The notes under the pieces: model-generated
Told to the model about the DNA's origin: nothing
Database searches by the model: none
The model's input: only the letters and a program-made list of their open reading frames with translations
From: Hysterium pulicare CBS 123377
Taxonomy: Eukaryota > Ascomycota > Dothideomycetes > Hysteriales > Hysteriaceae
Assembly: GCA_000467715.1 (NCBI GenBank)
Contig: AJFK01000350.1
Location: 1 to 27,690 of the forward strand
Direction of reading: 5' to 3'
Length of the DNA: 27,690 bases
Position numbers and translations under genes: made by a program
Shown: positions 1 through 9,637 of the stretch, piece after piece
Numbering within the stretch: the first letter of the stretch is position 1
Layout of the letters: each line of letters starts with the position of its first letter

Positions 1-281
1 GTGGGGGGCGGGCGAGGGCGGGGAGTTCGGCGAGTGTGGGGGGGAATGAGAGGAGTCGGCTGGAGGAGGAGACGGAGAAGGATATTGAGTTGAGTAGGAA
101 GAGGAGGGAGGCGAATGATCGGTATTTTGAGAAGGTGAATAAGGGGGTGTTGGAGGTGGTGTTGAAGCTTGAGGAGGTGGCGATGGCGATGAAGGGGGTG
201 GAGGATGAGAGTAAGGAGATTTGGAGGGATGGGGAGAGTGTGGATGAGGTTGCTAGTGTGAGGACGGCGAGTGTGACTTGA
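1..281 (+). CDS. 3' end of an unidentified charged coiled-coil-like protein (5' truncated by window)
   Basis: An open frame runs from the window edge to a TGA at 279-281, giving about 92 residues with no stop. It is very rich in Glu, Lys, Arg and Val, and heptad-like spacing of Leu/Val (LEEETEKDIELSRKRR, then VNKGVLEVVLKLEEVAMAM) suggests a long amphipathic helix or coiled coil ending in a short Ser/Thr/Val tail. Wobble positions are strongly G-biased (GGG, GTG, GAG), unlike the flanking non-coding DNA, which supports real coding. The true start lies upstream of the window; the in-frame GTG near position 36 is not taken as a start. No family can be named. It converges on the permease gene that ends at 701. 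Confidence 0.55.
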   Translation, partial: GGRARAGSSASVGGNERSRLEEETEKDIELSRKRREANDRYFEKVNKGVLEVVLKLEEVAMAMKGVEDESKEIWRDGESVDEVASVRTASVT

Positions 282-700
282 GGGTCGGGGTGGGATATGA
301 TGGTTGAAAAGTAATACCACATGAATAGAACAGAGGGACTCTGAAAAGAATTGGAACTGAGGTTCTTTAACGCCAGTAATGACGAGCAGCGGTAGGCTCC
401 TCAGACTACTATCGGGCTAGACTACCTCTGTTCAAGAGATGACATGCGCGTCTACACAGACGGTTGGACTCCGCGTCAGGCTTCGAGGCAAGGCGGTATT
501 TGCAGCACAAGTAGATGATGTCACGGACAGTAACATTCATTCCGAGGCTTCAGACAAAACGAATGTGTAGTAGGGTAGACAGGAAGTTATAGGTAAAAAG
601 GATAGGATTTCAATCAGACTATTCTAGAATCACATCCGATTCATCTTCCAAGGTCTGCTCAACTTATAGCGTGGTCTCAATATTTATTAAATCCAAAACG
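282..700. other. intergenic interval between two convergent 3' ends
   Basis: This stretch separates the stop of the plus-strand partial gene from the stop of the minus-strand permease. It should hold both 3' UTRs and polyadenylation sites. I see no gene, repeat or strong hairpin in it. Confidence 0.5.
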
Positions 701-2427
701 CTACAACAAATATCGGTAGTCCGGACTCATATCCCCCATTTCTGTCTTCTCATATTCCGTCAATCCCAAATCAGTCGCAGCCCGGTTCCTACTCCGATTC
801 TGCCACATACACATGACGAAATACACAGCGCAAGCCAGAGCACTCAGACAGACGAAGGCGATGCAGATGCTGTACCCAGTGATATACTTGGGCGCATCTT
901 TTGTCAAGAAGGCGTAGACAGCGATGATTCCACCAATATTTCCGAAGCCCACTTGCCACGCCGTCCCTACGGCACGTCGGTGATGTCCACCCAGGTTCAT
1001 GTTGAACCAGCAGACAATAACTGGCATGGCACTATAGGCTCCCATGGCGACGAGGAAGAGAGCTCCATATTCCAAATGACGGTTGTCGTGGACGGATATC
1101 AGAATTGCGAAGCCGGCGATGCACACACAGATTGGGAGGAGAGCGCACAGAAATCGGTGACGGGTCTTGTCACTGATATACGCAATGGTCATTGCGAAGG
1201 CAAAAGCAGCAGCCCAAGGTGGCACACTGTGCAGTTGCGTCTGGATAGCCGAGTAGCCATACGACTTGATGATGCCAGGAGAGAAATAAGCATAACCGTA
1301 CGCTGGAACAATCAACCCGAAGTACATGAAGCCGCCGACAATGATCTTTGGATCCTTGAATACGTTACCAACGTCTCGCATTCTGATTGGACGTTCTCTG
1401 GCTGATCGGCCTTGGTCTTCTCGGAGACGGGCACGGATGTATGCGCGCTCATCCTCGGTGAGCCACTTGGACTCTTCCGGGAAGTTGGGGAGTAGGAAGA
1501 AGAAGAAAATGGATACAACGCAGGTCAAGGTGCCTTCTAGAATGAAGATCCAACGCCAGCCGCGGTAGCCGCGCATGTGGTCCATCTTTCCTATGGCACT
1601 GGCAAGGAGGCCTCCAAATGCGCCTGCGAGAGTTGTGCTGCTGAAGAAGAAGCTGTATCGTCGCTGTGCTTCGTGGCGGCGGTACCACATGCCGATGAGA
1701 TAGAACGCTTTTTTGCAAGTTAAAATGATTATCGATAATGTTTGAGGGTCTTACATACCTCCAGGAAACATGCCAGTCTCCGCCAAGCCAAGAAAGAAAC
1801 GGGTGGCAAGTAAGCCGCTGTAACTCTTAACCAATCCCTGCATAGTAGTTATAAAGCCGAATGCGAACATGCATAAAGATACTATGATTGCGTTAGAAAA
1901 AAGTAATGGAGACACGCAGGCTTGCAGACTTACACCACACGCGTGGTTTCAGCTTCTTGAGAATGACATTGGATGGAATCTCAAAGAGGATATAGGGAAC
2001 GAAGAAGATGACCAAGGCATTGTTATATTTAGTTCCAGTTCCAAGATGAAGGTCGGTAGAGAGACCAAAGATATTGGCATTGGCTATGTTTACGCTGCAT
2101 GGGTCAGAAAGAGGGATCAAGCGAAGAGACTGCATGGTCCTACCGGTCCAAGAAGGCTAGCAGATACATGATACACAGAAAGGGAATGACATGGAGATCT
2201 ATCTTAGTAACCAACGCCCTCTCAGTGGTGTGCGGCGGGCAGGGGACATGTAAATCATCGTCATATTGAATTCCATGTCCATCCTCTGCGTAGGGGTACT
2301 GCGGAACCGGGTCGTCGGTATCGTGTGTTTTCTCTGCTTCTACGTCTTGTTAGCCTGAAACAGAGACAGCAGGTCGAACATTGAGCCAAGGAACAGAGGG
2401 ACACTAACTCTCTTTGCGACCGAACAT
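701..2427 (-). CDS. MFS permease of the Dal5-like anion:cation symporter family (501 aa, five exons)
   Basis: Exons on the minus strand are 2427-2409, 2339-2144, 2094-1934, 1881-1759 and 1707-701, together 1506 nt or 501 residues plus stop. Every join keeps frame and uses a GT donor and AG acceptor; the first and third introns carry clear CTAAC branch sites. The N-terminal cytoplasmic part leads into KIDLHVIPFLCIMYLLAFLD then RVNIANA, the hallmark of TM1 in the allantoate permease/ACS branch of fungal MFS transporters. It continues through FGFITTMQGLV, RFFLGLAETGMFPG and RGWRWIFILEGT. The C-terminal half has the expected second block of membrane helices and ends in a hydrophilic tail finishing YRYLL. 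Family members import allantoate, nicotinate, pantothenate, biotin or other organic anions by proton symport at the plasma membrane. The substrate here cannot be told from sequence. The last acceptor (after an A-rich run at 1708-1714) is weak but is the one that restores the frame. Identification to family is firm. Confidence 0.9.
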
Positions 2428-3392
2428 GTTGTGGATTGCCAAGTGCGGTGGATGTTCCGACGTAAGAAAGCCCGAGGGGTGTTTAAAGGATGATCACCTG
2501 GCAGCCTCGGCCATTTATAATTGTCACTTCAAGGCGTTTACTATTATTCAGTCGACATGTAGGAAGCCCCGCATTATTGCTACTCCGCTAAAAAGCTTAC
2601 TGTTTCCGGTGAAAGCTCCAAGCCATCTTCGGGTGGCCGTCTGGGGAAATGACCCCATGATTTCCGCATGGATCTTGTCAATTCTCTCTGGTAGATTTGA
2701 GCAGTGCTCTTGATTTTATGCTCGTAGACAACCCTCTATTTCTACACCTCTTCTTGTTGCTGGCGGACTTTGGTGCCGCTTGCAGGCAGAATGCAAAACT
2801 CGGGACGACGGCAAAGGCATTCCCAGGGTTCCGGAAAGAGGAGTCGATGCCCACAAGATCTGCGACTTTGGACGAATAAGCATTTGTGGCTTGGGAACAA
2901 CAGGAACGCCGCTTATGCACGACAGAGCCTAATTCGCCCAGCTCCAGTCCTCCAGCCAGGACTCCTTTAACTCCTTGAACACCGGGGCAAGACTCCCATC
3001 TCCCCTATACATGGCCGCTCACGGTAAACGTCAAGGCATGCCCATGGACGCGCACCCCTAAAAGCGCGCCAAAAGCGGTGTCAAGAGTTCCGCCAAGGCT
3101 CAGCTTAGTCAAGAAGGCTGTGGCTATTGTGCCCTGCCAACAATAAGTTGCTCCGTTTCAGCCAATCGGTCCCGGCTTGTAAGAACTGGATTCACTTGGC
3201 CTCAACGTCAACCCCACGACATTTTCTTACCATCGACGTTGCCACTCCACATTCTCTTGTTCGGAACAGTGTCCCTATTGCAGACGATTCCACAGTCTCT
3301 TCCCTATCGCTCTCGCTGTTTCATCGACAGCCCGTCAGCCTTCTGACGTCTTTCTCTTCTTCCTTTCTTGTTTCTTCATCCTCCTTGCGAAC
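2428..3392. other. divergent promoter region, permease (-) and F-box-like gene (+)
   Basis: About 965 nt lie between the two start codons. The right end, roughly 3290-3390, is a C/T-rich tract directly before the ATG at 3393, as is common for fungal core promoters and 5' leaders. No further gene is supported; short open frames here overlap on both strands and have no recognisable content. Confidence 0.5.
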
Positions 3393-4719
3393 ATGTCAAA
3401 CCTCAATAATATTGCCTTCAAGGTGTCAAAGCAAACTCCATCCACTACTGCACCGCTGAACGGCGTAATAAATTGCCGAATATCGAAGTCTAAGAAACGC
3501 CCGAAGCAGTCTTCGCACCCTGAGCCAGAAGGAACTCCGCCTGCCACTTTGATCTCCACCAATCCCTCCACCCCGAAGAGGAAGAGGTCTTTCATAGCAG
3601 ATGATGATATCGACCAACTTGATCTCTCCAAGAGTGCCAAAACAACTCCAAACGCATCGCCGCGAAGTGGCACGCCAGTATTCCATGCCCCGGGCATCAA
3701 CAGAATAAGACTATCCACCCCCCGAAAGACTCTGGGCCCAACGAAACTGAGAATCGACCAGCCTGTCCAGACTGAAATAAACACGGATGTCTGGTTTCAT
3801 GTCTTATGTTTCAGTCACCCAGAGCAGCTGATGAAGCTTCGAAAATCTATTTCAGCCTTTCACAAGGTCATGAAATCCTGGCCTCAAGTCTGGAGGCACT
3901 CCCGGGAAACCACGTTCGGAGAGGAGATTCCTGATCCGGTCTCTGAGCTCAACGAATTTCAGTATGCTGATCTGCGTCATGGGCACGGATGCCAGAGCTG
4001 CGGCGCACCCAGTACACGCAAGACGTACTGGGCATTCCTACGTCGCTGGTGCAAGGACTGTCTTGAAAAGAGGACCATCGATGTAAGTAAGCCTGCTCTT
4101 TTTTTATTGCTTAAGCCTAATATTTCTACTTCAGAACAAGGGGGCGGTTGACAAATTGAAAGATAAGAATGGGAACAAGATCTCGAGCTTAAGGTCATGT
4201 ATTCCATCGGCCACGGTTGACTCGTGGGGCAATTTTGTTGGAGCAGGTCCGGCAATGTTCCCACATCACAAGACTGTCTTTCTTCTGTCAGACGTCGACT
4301 CAATCCTTCGCGAGTATGAAAGCAAGCTGGATTCCGATAGTGCGGACTGGGAAGAGCAGCTCGAAAGGTTCAACCACGAAAAGTCCGAATATGTCGAAGA
4401 GCGGCATAGATTCGCTAAGAAATTGCAAGACTGGGAGGAAGCTGCCCGGCAGACCAAAAAAGCGGCGAACCAGACCAACAAGGAGGCTCGCCGATCATTC
4501 TTCATCGAGAAGGCTGCTTCGTTATTTCCGCCAATGCCCAAAGATATTCTAGAACGCTGTCCCTCATACAAGCGGTCGGTTGCAATACCAAAAGAGCCCA
4601 ACATGACCGCTTGGGTTCAGTTGAAGCCAAAGGTTGAGGCGGAGCGTGAAAAGGCCGAGAAAGAAGCGTTACACACCACCGAAGTGGCGTTTGTGGCTTC
4701 ATCTACCCATCAGAGTTAA
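3393..4719 (+). CDS. F-box-like protein with CxxC...CxxC motif and C-terminal coiled coil (424 aa)
   Basis: Two exons, 3393-4082 and 4135-4719. The 52-nt intron has donor GTAAGT and acceptor TTCAG, and the join continues TIDNKGAVDKLK. Residues 1-125 are Ser/Pro/Lys-rich and probably disordered, with a basic PKRKR near 61-65 that could be a nuclear signal. Residues about 127-172 (TDVWFHVLCFSHPEQLMKLR and onward to WPQVWRHSRE) resemble a divergent F-box, which would recruit Skp1 in an SCF ubiquitin ligase. Cysteines 200, 203, 220 and 223 form two CxxC pairs around TYWAFLRRW, a likely zinc-binding knuckle seen in many fungal F-box proteins. From about residue 288 to 350 the protein is Glu/Lys/Arg-rich with a coiled-coil pattern. 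The C-terminal tail is also charged. The target is unknown and the F-box call rests on pattern, not alignment. Confidence 0.75.
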
Positions 4720-4827
4720 CAATACTGTGTTTTAGCGACTTTCGTTTGCAAGGCTTCACAGCCATTTTGCCGGTTCGTTTCATCACCAGCTTATGAGTTA
4801 TGATTTAGCATAGCATGGACATAATGA

Positions 4828-4859
4828 TATTTTGGGCATATTTTGGGCATACTGGGGCA
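4828..4859. repeat. short 11-bp tandem repeat downstream of the F-box-like gene
   Basis: The unit TATTTTGGGCA occurs twice exactly at 4828-4838 and 4839-4849, and is followed by a degenerate third copy ending GGGGCA. It lies about 110 nt after the stop codon at 4719, so it may be in the 3' UTR. It is probably slippage-derived and no function is inferred. Confidence 0.7.
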
Positions 4860-5230
4860 TTTCCAGGTTTAGATAATAACATACTGCATGGTTTGAGCTG
4901 TTGACGTTCAAGTTTCGCGTGGAACTACCACAAATTTATGTTAGCCAAGCCTGGGACGTGGGTGATGTGTCCTTGCAAGCTTTTATTATGGTCTGACTAT
5001 ACGTCATTTAGACTTTGTACAGAACCTGAAAATGATGCTCCCTCTTGAAAGCTGGTTCGTACATCTATGACAGGACGGTACTTCCAGCGGTCAACCAAAT
5101 TAATAATCCGGTGTCTCTGGTTGGCGGGTAGGTCAGAGTGTCGAAGTATTCACTCTTTCCACAAGTCGAACAACACCTTCGAAAGAAGTGTCAACATGAA
5201 AAGAGGAAACATTTTCTACATACCTAGGTG

Positions 5231-5240
5231 TATATAAAAG
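5231..5240 (+). promoter_or_regulatory. candidate TATA box
   Basis: TATATAAAAG fits the fungal TATA consensus. It is followed after about 35 nt by a C/T-rich tract (5270-5300) and then an ATG at 5301. It could drive a short transcript or be a distal start for the peroxidase gene at 5976. There is no other evidence that it is used. Confidence 0.3.
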
Positions 5241-5300
5241 TAAGCAGAAGTATTTGGTACATAGAATGGACCCCTCTTTCCCCTCTTCTCCCTCGTCGCA

Positions 5301-5387
5301 ATGGTCGATCCGGCTGACACAGGGCACGAATCAGGGCCAGCGGAGAGCTTCGCCGCTTGTTCGCAGCAGGGAGGGGATGAGGCTTAA
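5301..5387 (+). CDS. possible 28-residue small ORF behind a TATA box and CT-rich leader
   Basis: ATG at 5301 begins MVDPADTGHESG and the frame stops with TAA at 5385-5387. The arrangement TATA (5231), CT tract, ATG is promoter-like, and the peptide is acidic and Gly/Ala-rich. If transcription starts here and runs through to the peroxidase it would be an upstream ORF; otherwise it may be chance. The peptide is too short for composition to decide. Confidence 0.12.
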   Translation: MVDPADTGHESGPAESFAACSQQGGDEA

Positions 5388-5975
5388 CATCCTAGCCGCT
5401 GGAGGTATTTAGAGGCATGCGGCTCCGCCCTTATTTGCCAACATTCCTTTTCAGAGAATTTGCGCTCTCGTCTCTCGATGCTTAGAAACTGTGTCTTGAT
5501 GCTGCAGTCTGTCACGACGGATTACCTGAGCAGGGCCGTTCTAGCCGGCAGCGAACCCGGGCCGAGGCGACATGTGATTGGTTTCGGTCAAGAGCGTAGG
5601 GGGTCCACATGGGGTGATTTGATGGCAAAATGGTGAAGGGCCAGTTTTGGTGATCGGGGCACAACGGCAGGACCACCCTCGGGTCAATTGCAATTGGGTC
5701 CCTGCAGCAAGGCCTTATCTAAGGGAAGAAGACGATGGAAACCTCCGAAGAACACAGAAGGCCAACCGCCGCTTTCCTGCTTCTCCCGATCTCTCGCTGC
5801 TGCTCCTTTATCAATCACGTTTTCTTTTCCATCAATTTGCCATCCCGTCTGTCACTTGCGAAGGCAATCTACTCGGGCTTGGGAGCTCATCAAATTTCAT
5901 TTGATCTGTCTTTAACTCGTCTCTTATCTGTCTCCCTGGAATTTTTTTGATACGAGCTTCATACAGCTATCAGCC

Positions 5976-7151
5976 ATGGCCTCCGCAGCCCGAACCTTCA
6001 CGCGCAGTGCCGCCTCTTCCTTCAAGTCGACTGCTGCTCGCAGCAATGCCCGCTTCGCCCTTCCACAACAGTCCTTCCGCCAGTCCTTCCGCCGCGGGTA
6101 TTCCAGTGCTGGCCCGAAGCCTTCGGGTGGCAGCGGCAATAGCATCATCTTCGGTGGTGTTGCAGTTCTAGCTGCAGGCGGTGGATTCTACTACTACAAG
6201 ACACAAATTACGAGTTCAGAGGCAAAGCCTACGGGACCATTCACGCCTAAGTTCGAGGATTACCAGAAGATCTACGATGCGGTGGCAAAGCGATTGGAGG
6301 AACATGATGAATATGATGATGGAAGCTATGGACCCGTCTTGTTGAGATTGGCATGGCACGCTTCTGGGACGTAAGTATACCAACTCAATTTCATCTGATG
6401 TTGAAGCATTGAGCTAATCGCTTCTGTCTACAGTTTCGACGCAATGACCGGCACAGGTGGCTCCAACGGTGCAACCATGCGTTTCGCTCCCGAAGGCGAC
6501 CACGGCGCGAACGCCGGTCTCAAAGCCGCACGCGATTTCCTCGAACCCGTGAAGGAGCAATTCCCCTGGATTACGTACTCAGACCTCTGGATCCTATCCG
6601 GCATCTGCGCCATCCAAGAAATGCAAGGCCCACACGTTCCCTTCCGCCCAGGCCGTTCAGACCGCGACATGTCCTTCTGCACGCCCGACGGCCGACTACC
6701 CGATGCCTCCAAAGACCAAAACCACATCCGCGCCATCTTCGGCCGCATGGGCTTCAACGACCAGGAAATGGTTGCTTTGAGCGGCGCGCACGCTCTCGGC
6801 CGCTGCCACACCGATCGCTCTGGCTTCGACGGTCCATGGACGTTTTCCCCCACCACGCTCACAAACGACTACTTCAAGCTTCTGCTAGAGGAGAAGTGGG
6901 GATGGAAGAAGTGGAATGGACCGAAGCAGTTCGAGGACACGAAGACGAAGAGCCTGATGATGCTGCCCACGGACATGGCGCTCATCAAAGACAAGAAGTT
7001 CCGATCGTACGTGGAGAAGTACGCCAAGGATAACGATGCTTTCTTCAAGGATTTCTCCGACGTCGTGACCAAGCTGTTCGAACTCGGCGTCCCGTTCACA
7101 GCCGGCGAGGACGGGAGAATGACGTTCCAGAGCAGCTTCGATAAGGCATAA
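5976..7151 (+). CDS. CCP1: cytochrome c peroxidase, mitochondrial (370 aa)
   Basis: Exons 5976-6370 and 6434-7151; the 63-nt intron (GTAAGT...CTACAG) splits a Thr codon, giving ASGTFDAM. The protein reduces H2O2 to water with electrons from ferrocytochrome c in the intermembrane space. Residues 1-50 are Arg/Ser/Ala-rich with almost no acid, a mitochondrial presequence. Residues about 56-74 are a hydrophobic, Gly-rich membrane segment, as in yeast Ccp1 where m-AAA protease and rhomboid Pcp1 release the mature enzyme. The distal haem pocket is RLAWH (Arg124, Trp127, His128), the proximal histidine is His251 in SGAHALGR, the radical Trp is Trp267 in GPW, and the proximal Asp is Asp312 in MLPTD. 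All catalytic residues are therefore present, and the conserved Trp267 favours cytochrome c over ascorbate as donor. Length fits the family. Confidence 0.97.
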
Positions 7152-7980
7152 AAGGAACTTGGCTTAGCGTGAGCCAAAACGACATTCCAAGCCAGCGAAA
7201 ATCGTCGGAGAGATTTATCAAGTGGCGGTCTGGAAAGAGACTTCATCCCGAGATTGCTAGACCGAGCTAGAGCGAGAAGGATAAGGGGGGTGGTGGATGA
7301 GCATGTCGACGTGCATTGTCGGAGTCTCCCAATTTTCTGCATTTGCCGATATCCTTAGACTCATTAGACCTAGAATTCTTTCTTTTGCTGGCAGGATTCG
7401 TCAGCGGAGTCTGGTCAGCTGCGGTAGGTGTGGTTCAGCATGTTCTTTTTCTTGTTCTTATTATAGTATTTCGGGGGTCTGGTTTTCACTTGTATGTAGG
7501 AATAGTCGAGGGAGTTTTCAAGCTAAATGCATTTTCAACAACGTAATCTCTTTACTCTAACACATAGTTCATGACAGGTGTGTGTACCTATGTTGTTTGT
7601 AAACCCATAGCTTTTCGCAAACAATATGTGTGCAGGTTTTGTATAATATGAACCCTTGCGGTTTGCTTGATGAGGGCAACTGGCTTTCATGACCTTCCCC
7701 AAGCCCAAATGATCTAGGCAGACCCCTTTCAGCGCCGATACTGGGCGCATGCACACACGTGAGCTACATATTACGACGGTCGGGATCTTGAACTCTATTA
7801 TTATGTATAGTTCCCTGTTATAAGTTTACAAGCAAATTATGCGCACCTGTTTACGACAACCTAAGTTATGTTATCTCACTCGAATTACTTGCTCCTTGCC
7901 CGATAACAATCAGCGCCATAATCAATTCCTAAGACTCGCAATATCATGACTTCGCCATAAACGCATCCCTTTCAGAACCC
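7152..7980. other. intergenic interval between convergent CCP1 and the 382-aa gene
   Basis: The interval of 829 nt contains the 3' flanks of both genes and, in its middle, one copy of a dispersed repeat (separate entry, 7577-7777). No gene is supported. Confidence 0.5.
7577..7777 (-). repeat. dispersed repeat copy B, possible small non-autonomous element
   Basis: Read on the minus strand this segment aligns with 11796-11988 read on the plus strand. The best block, 7664-7713 against 11852-11901, matches at 42 of 50 positions without a gap; similarity continues more loosely on both sides. Near its ends lie imperfect inverted repeats, CAGGTGTGTGTAC at 7575-7587 and ATGCACACACGTG at 7750-7762 (11 of 13 positions pair as inverted copies). 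About 200 bp, no coding capacity and intergenic position fit an old MITE-like element, but no clear target-site duplication is visible. A SINE-like or other repeat is possible. Confidence 0.6.
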
Positions 7981-9280
7981 TCACTCATTCAAAACATTGA
8001 GGATCTTCTTCTGCTTAGCCGCCCATTCTTTCACCCCCTCCTTCTCGAGCCTCATCATCTCCTCCAAAGCCTCGGAGCCCATATTCTCAACTCTGACCGC
8101 AAGCTCTCGAACCTGCTTCGCAGACATCTGTGGAAGTGGTTTAAGGGCTGGCTTGAGCCTTGAAGGACGTGGCTTGAACACAACCGCGGAAGCCTTGGCT
8201 CCTTCCTTAGCTTTGTCTTTCTTTCTGCCTTTGTCTTTCTTCTTCTCACTTGCACTCTTCATCTCCTCGACCTTCGCATCAATTCTCTTTCCATTCTCCA
8301 CGTCAGGGCTTTCTTCCTCCTCTTCGTCCCCTTTCAATTCCAGCAATTTTCGCATCGCCTCCTCCCCAAGAACTTGTACCCCAACCCACCAGATCTCGTT
8401 CGTAATAACCTCCCAATCTCTCTTCAACGTCCTCATCTTATCCTCCTTCTGCTTCACTTTCTCCATAAACGCCTTCATCCTATTATCAAACGTACACGTT
8501 GTCTCTTCCATCTCACCATTCGGACCCGTCGCCGTGACCTTGAGGAGAGTGCCGCCGAGAGGTTCTACGTACGGGGCGATGCGTTGGCGGTAGGCGACGG
8601 GGAATGAGATGAATTGTTGACCAGATGAGGAAGGTTCTGAGGAGGAGGCGGGGACAGGGACGGCATATTTGAGGTGAAGTTCTTGGAGAAACTCGGTGTG
8701 TCGTTCTTCGAGTGTGGCTCTCCATTGGGAGATTTCACTTAGGCGATACATTCGGATCACATCTAGATAAGTTAGAGGAGATAGAAGAGAGTAGTCTGGA
8801 GTTGGCGTATGGTGAACTGGAGTGAAAATTTTAGTGAGAAGTGTCACTGAGGTGGTGCTGTGGAAAGGTGAGGAGTAGGAGTCTAAGGATGTGAATTGAA
8901 GGCAATCACTTGCCGTTAAACATAACACAAATCGGATGCGTCTCCGTTCTCTCATCCTTCTCTTTCTCTCTCTCCTGTTCACCACCTGCTCCACCAGCAC
9001 TTGCCCTCTTCTCCACCGGGCTGATCGAAACCTCCTCTACTGGTTTCGTCGCTGCCTTCTCGTTCACTGCATTCTGAGCTGATAGCGCTTCCATGACCTT
9101 CGCGTCCGAGAGGTGAGAAGTCTTCGCTTTTGGTTTCGTGGATCGGTTTTTGAACACTCCTGCTGCGGAGACGACCTGTTTAGGTTTCTTAGGTAACCCT
9201 TTCTTGGGCGAGGCATTGTCGGCTGCGGGAGAACCATGGAGGGCATAGTATGGGACACGGATATTGCTGAGACGTGCCAT
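7981..9280 (-). CDS. uncharacterised protein, 382 aa, one probable GC-AG intron
   Basis: Exon 1 is 9280-8914 and exon 2 is 8762-7981, stop TGA at 7983-7981. Read without splicing, exon 1 hits a TGA after CVMFNGK. Splicing at a GC donor (GCAAGT) to the TAG at 8765-8763, which follows a CTAAC branch site, joins CVMFN to DVIRMYRLSEISQW in frame. Residues 1-110 are basic and low-complexity. A conserved-looking segment spans the splice site (HPICVMFN-DVIRMYRLSE) and continues into a helix LEERHTEFLQELHLKYAVPV. A second helical part, roughly 180-240, contains EVITNEIWWVGVQVLGEEAM. Then come a Lys/Glu-rich linker (KKKDKGRKKDK) and a C-terminal helical region ending KKILNVLNE. No signal peptide or membrane segment is evident. 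I do not recognise the family. It is codirectional with GRX5 upstream and convergent with CCP1. Confidence 0.75.
8763..8913 (-). other. probable GC-AG intron of the 382-aa gene
   Basis: On the minus strand the intron begins GCAAGT at 8913 and ends CTAACTTATCTAG at 8763, length 151 nt. The alternative GT donor 4 nt further on (GTGATT) gives a frame that stops within about 10 codons. Only the GC donor links the two long open frames, which is why this rarer intron class is proposed. GC donors normally have otherwise strong consensus, as here. Confidence 0.65.
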
Positions 9281-9637
9281 TTTGTAGAGAGATCGGAGTG
9301 GGATTGAAGAGGAGGTGGTGTGGAGGGGAGGGAATGACGTTGAGATAATGATGTGATGCTTGCAAAACAGATAAGGAAGGGACGACTTGAACCACCGAAA
9401 CATTGGACACCACGCCTTTGTGTCACAACCTGGAAAGTCAGAAAATGAGCATTTGAAAATGATATGTTGTGAAATGATGTTTTCAGCGTGAATACAAGAT
9501 ATATACAGAAATGATCTTACACCTCCAGAGGCAACCTCGTCGTCAATCGTTTCCTCGCCTGTCCAGCCTGTATTTTACAACTACCACTTCTCGTTCCATG
9601 ATAGAATCGAGCACTTTTATTTAACCAGCCACCCCTA
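9281..9637. other. intergenic promoter interval upstream of the 382-aa gene
   Basis: This 357-nt stretch separates the stop of GRX5 from the start codon of the downstream minus-strand gene. It must hold the GRX5 3' end and the next promoter. No distinct motif stands out. Confidence 0.4.

Larger units (their letters stand above)
4720..5975. other. intergenic region and long upstream region of cytochrome c peroxidase
   Basis: About 1.25 kb holds the 3' flank of the F-box-like gene and the promoter of the peroxidase. A TATA-like TATATAAAAG is at 5231-5240. An inverted CCAAT box (ATTGG) is at 5577-5581, about 395 nt before the peroxidase start; CCAAT boxes are bound by the Hap/CBC complex that controls respiratory genes in fungi, but a 5-mer alone is weak evidence. 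Pyrimidine-rich sequence fills 5760-5950 before the start codon. Confidence 0.45.

Noticed and set aside
671-1405. 244-codon plus-strand open frame
   Set aside because: It is the reverse-strand shadow of the large last exon of the permease, whose minus-strand translation is a clear MFS protein.
6281-6289. Exact proteasome element GGTGGCAAA inside CCP1
   Set aside because: It lies in the coding sequence of exon 1 (codons for Val-Ala-Lys), not in a promoter, and a 9-mer may occur by chance.
7997-8593. 198-codon plus-strand open frame
   Set aside because: It is antisense to exon 2 of the 382-aa gene and is a Ser/Phe-rich mirror of its Glu/Lys-rich sequence.
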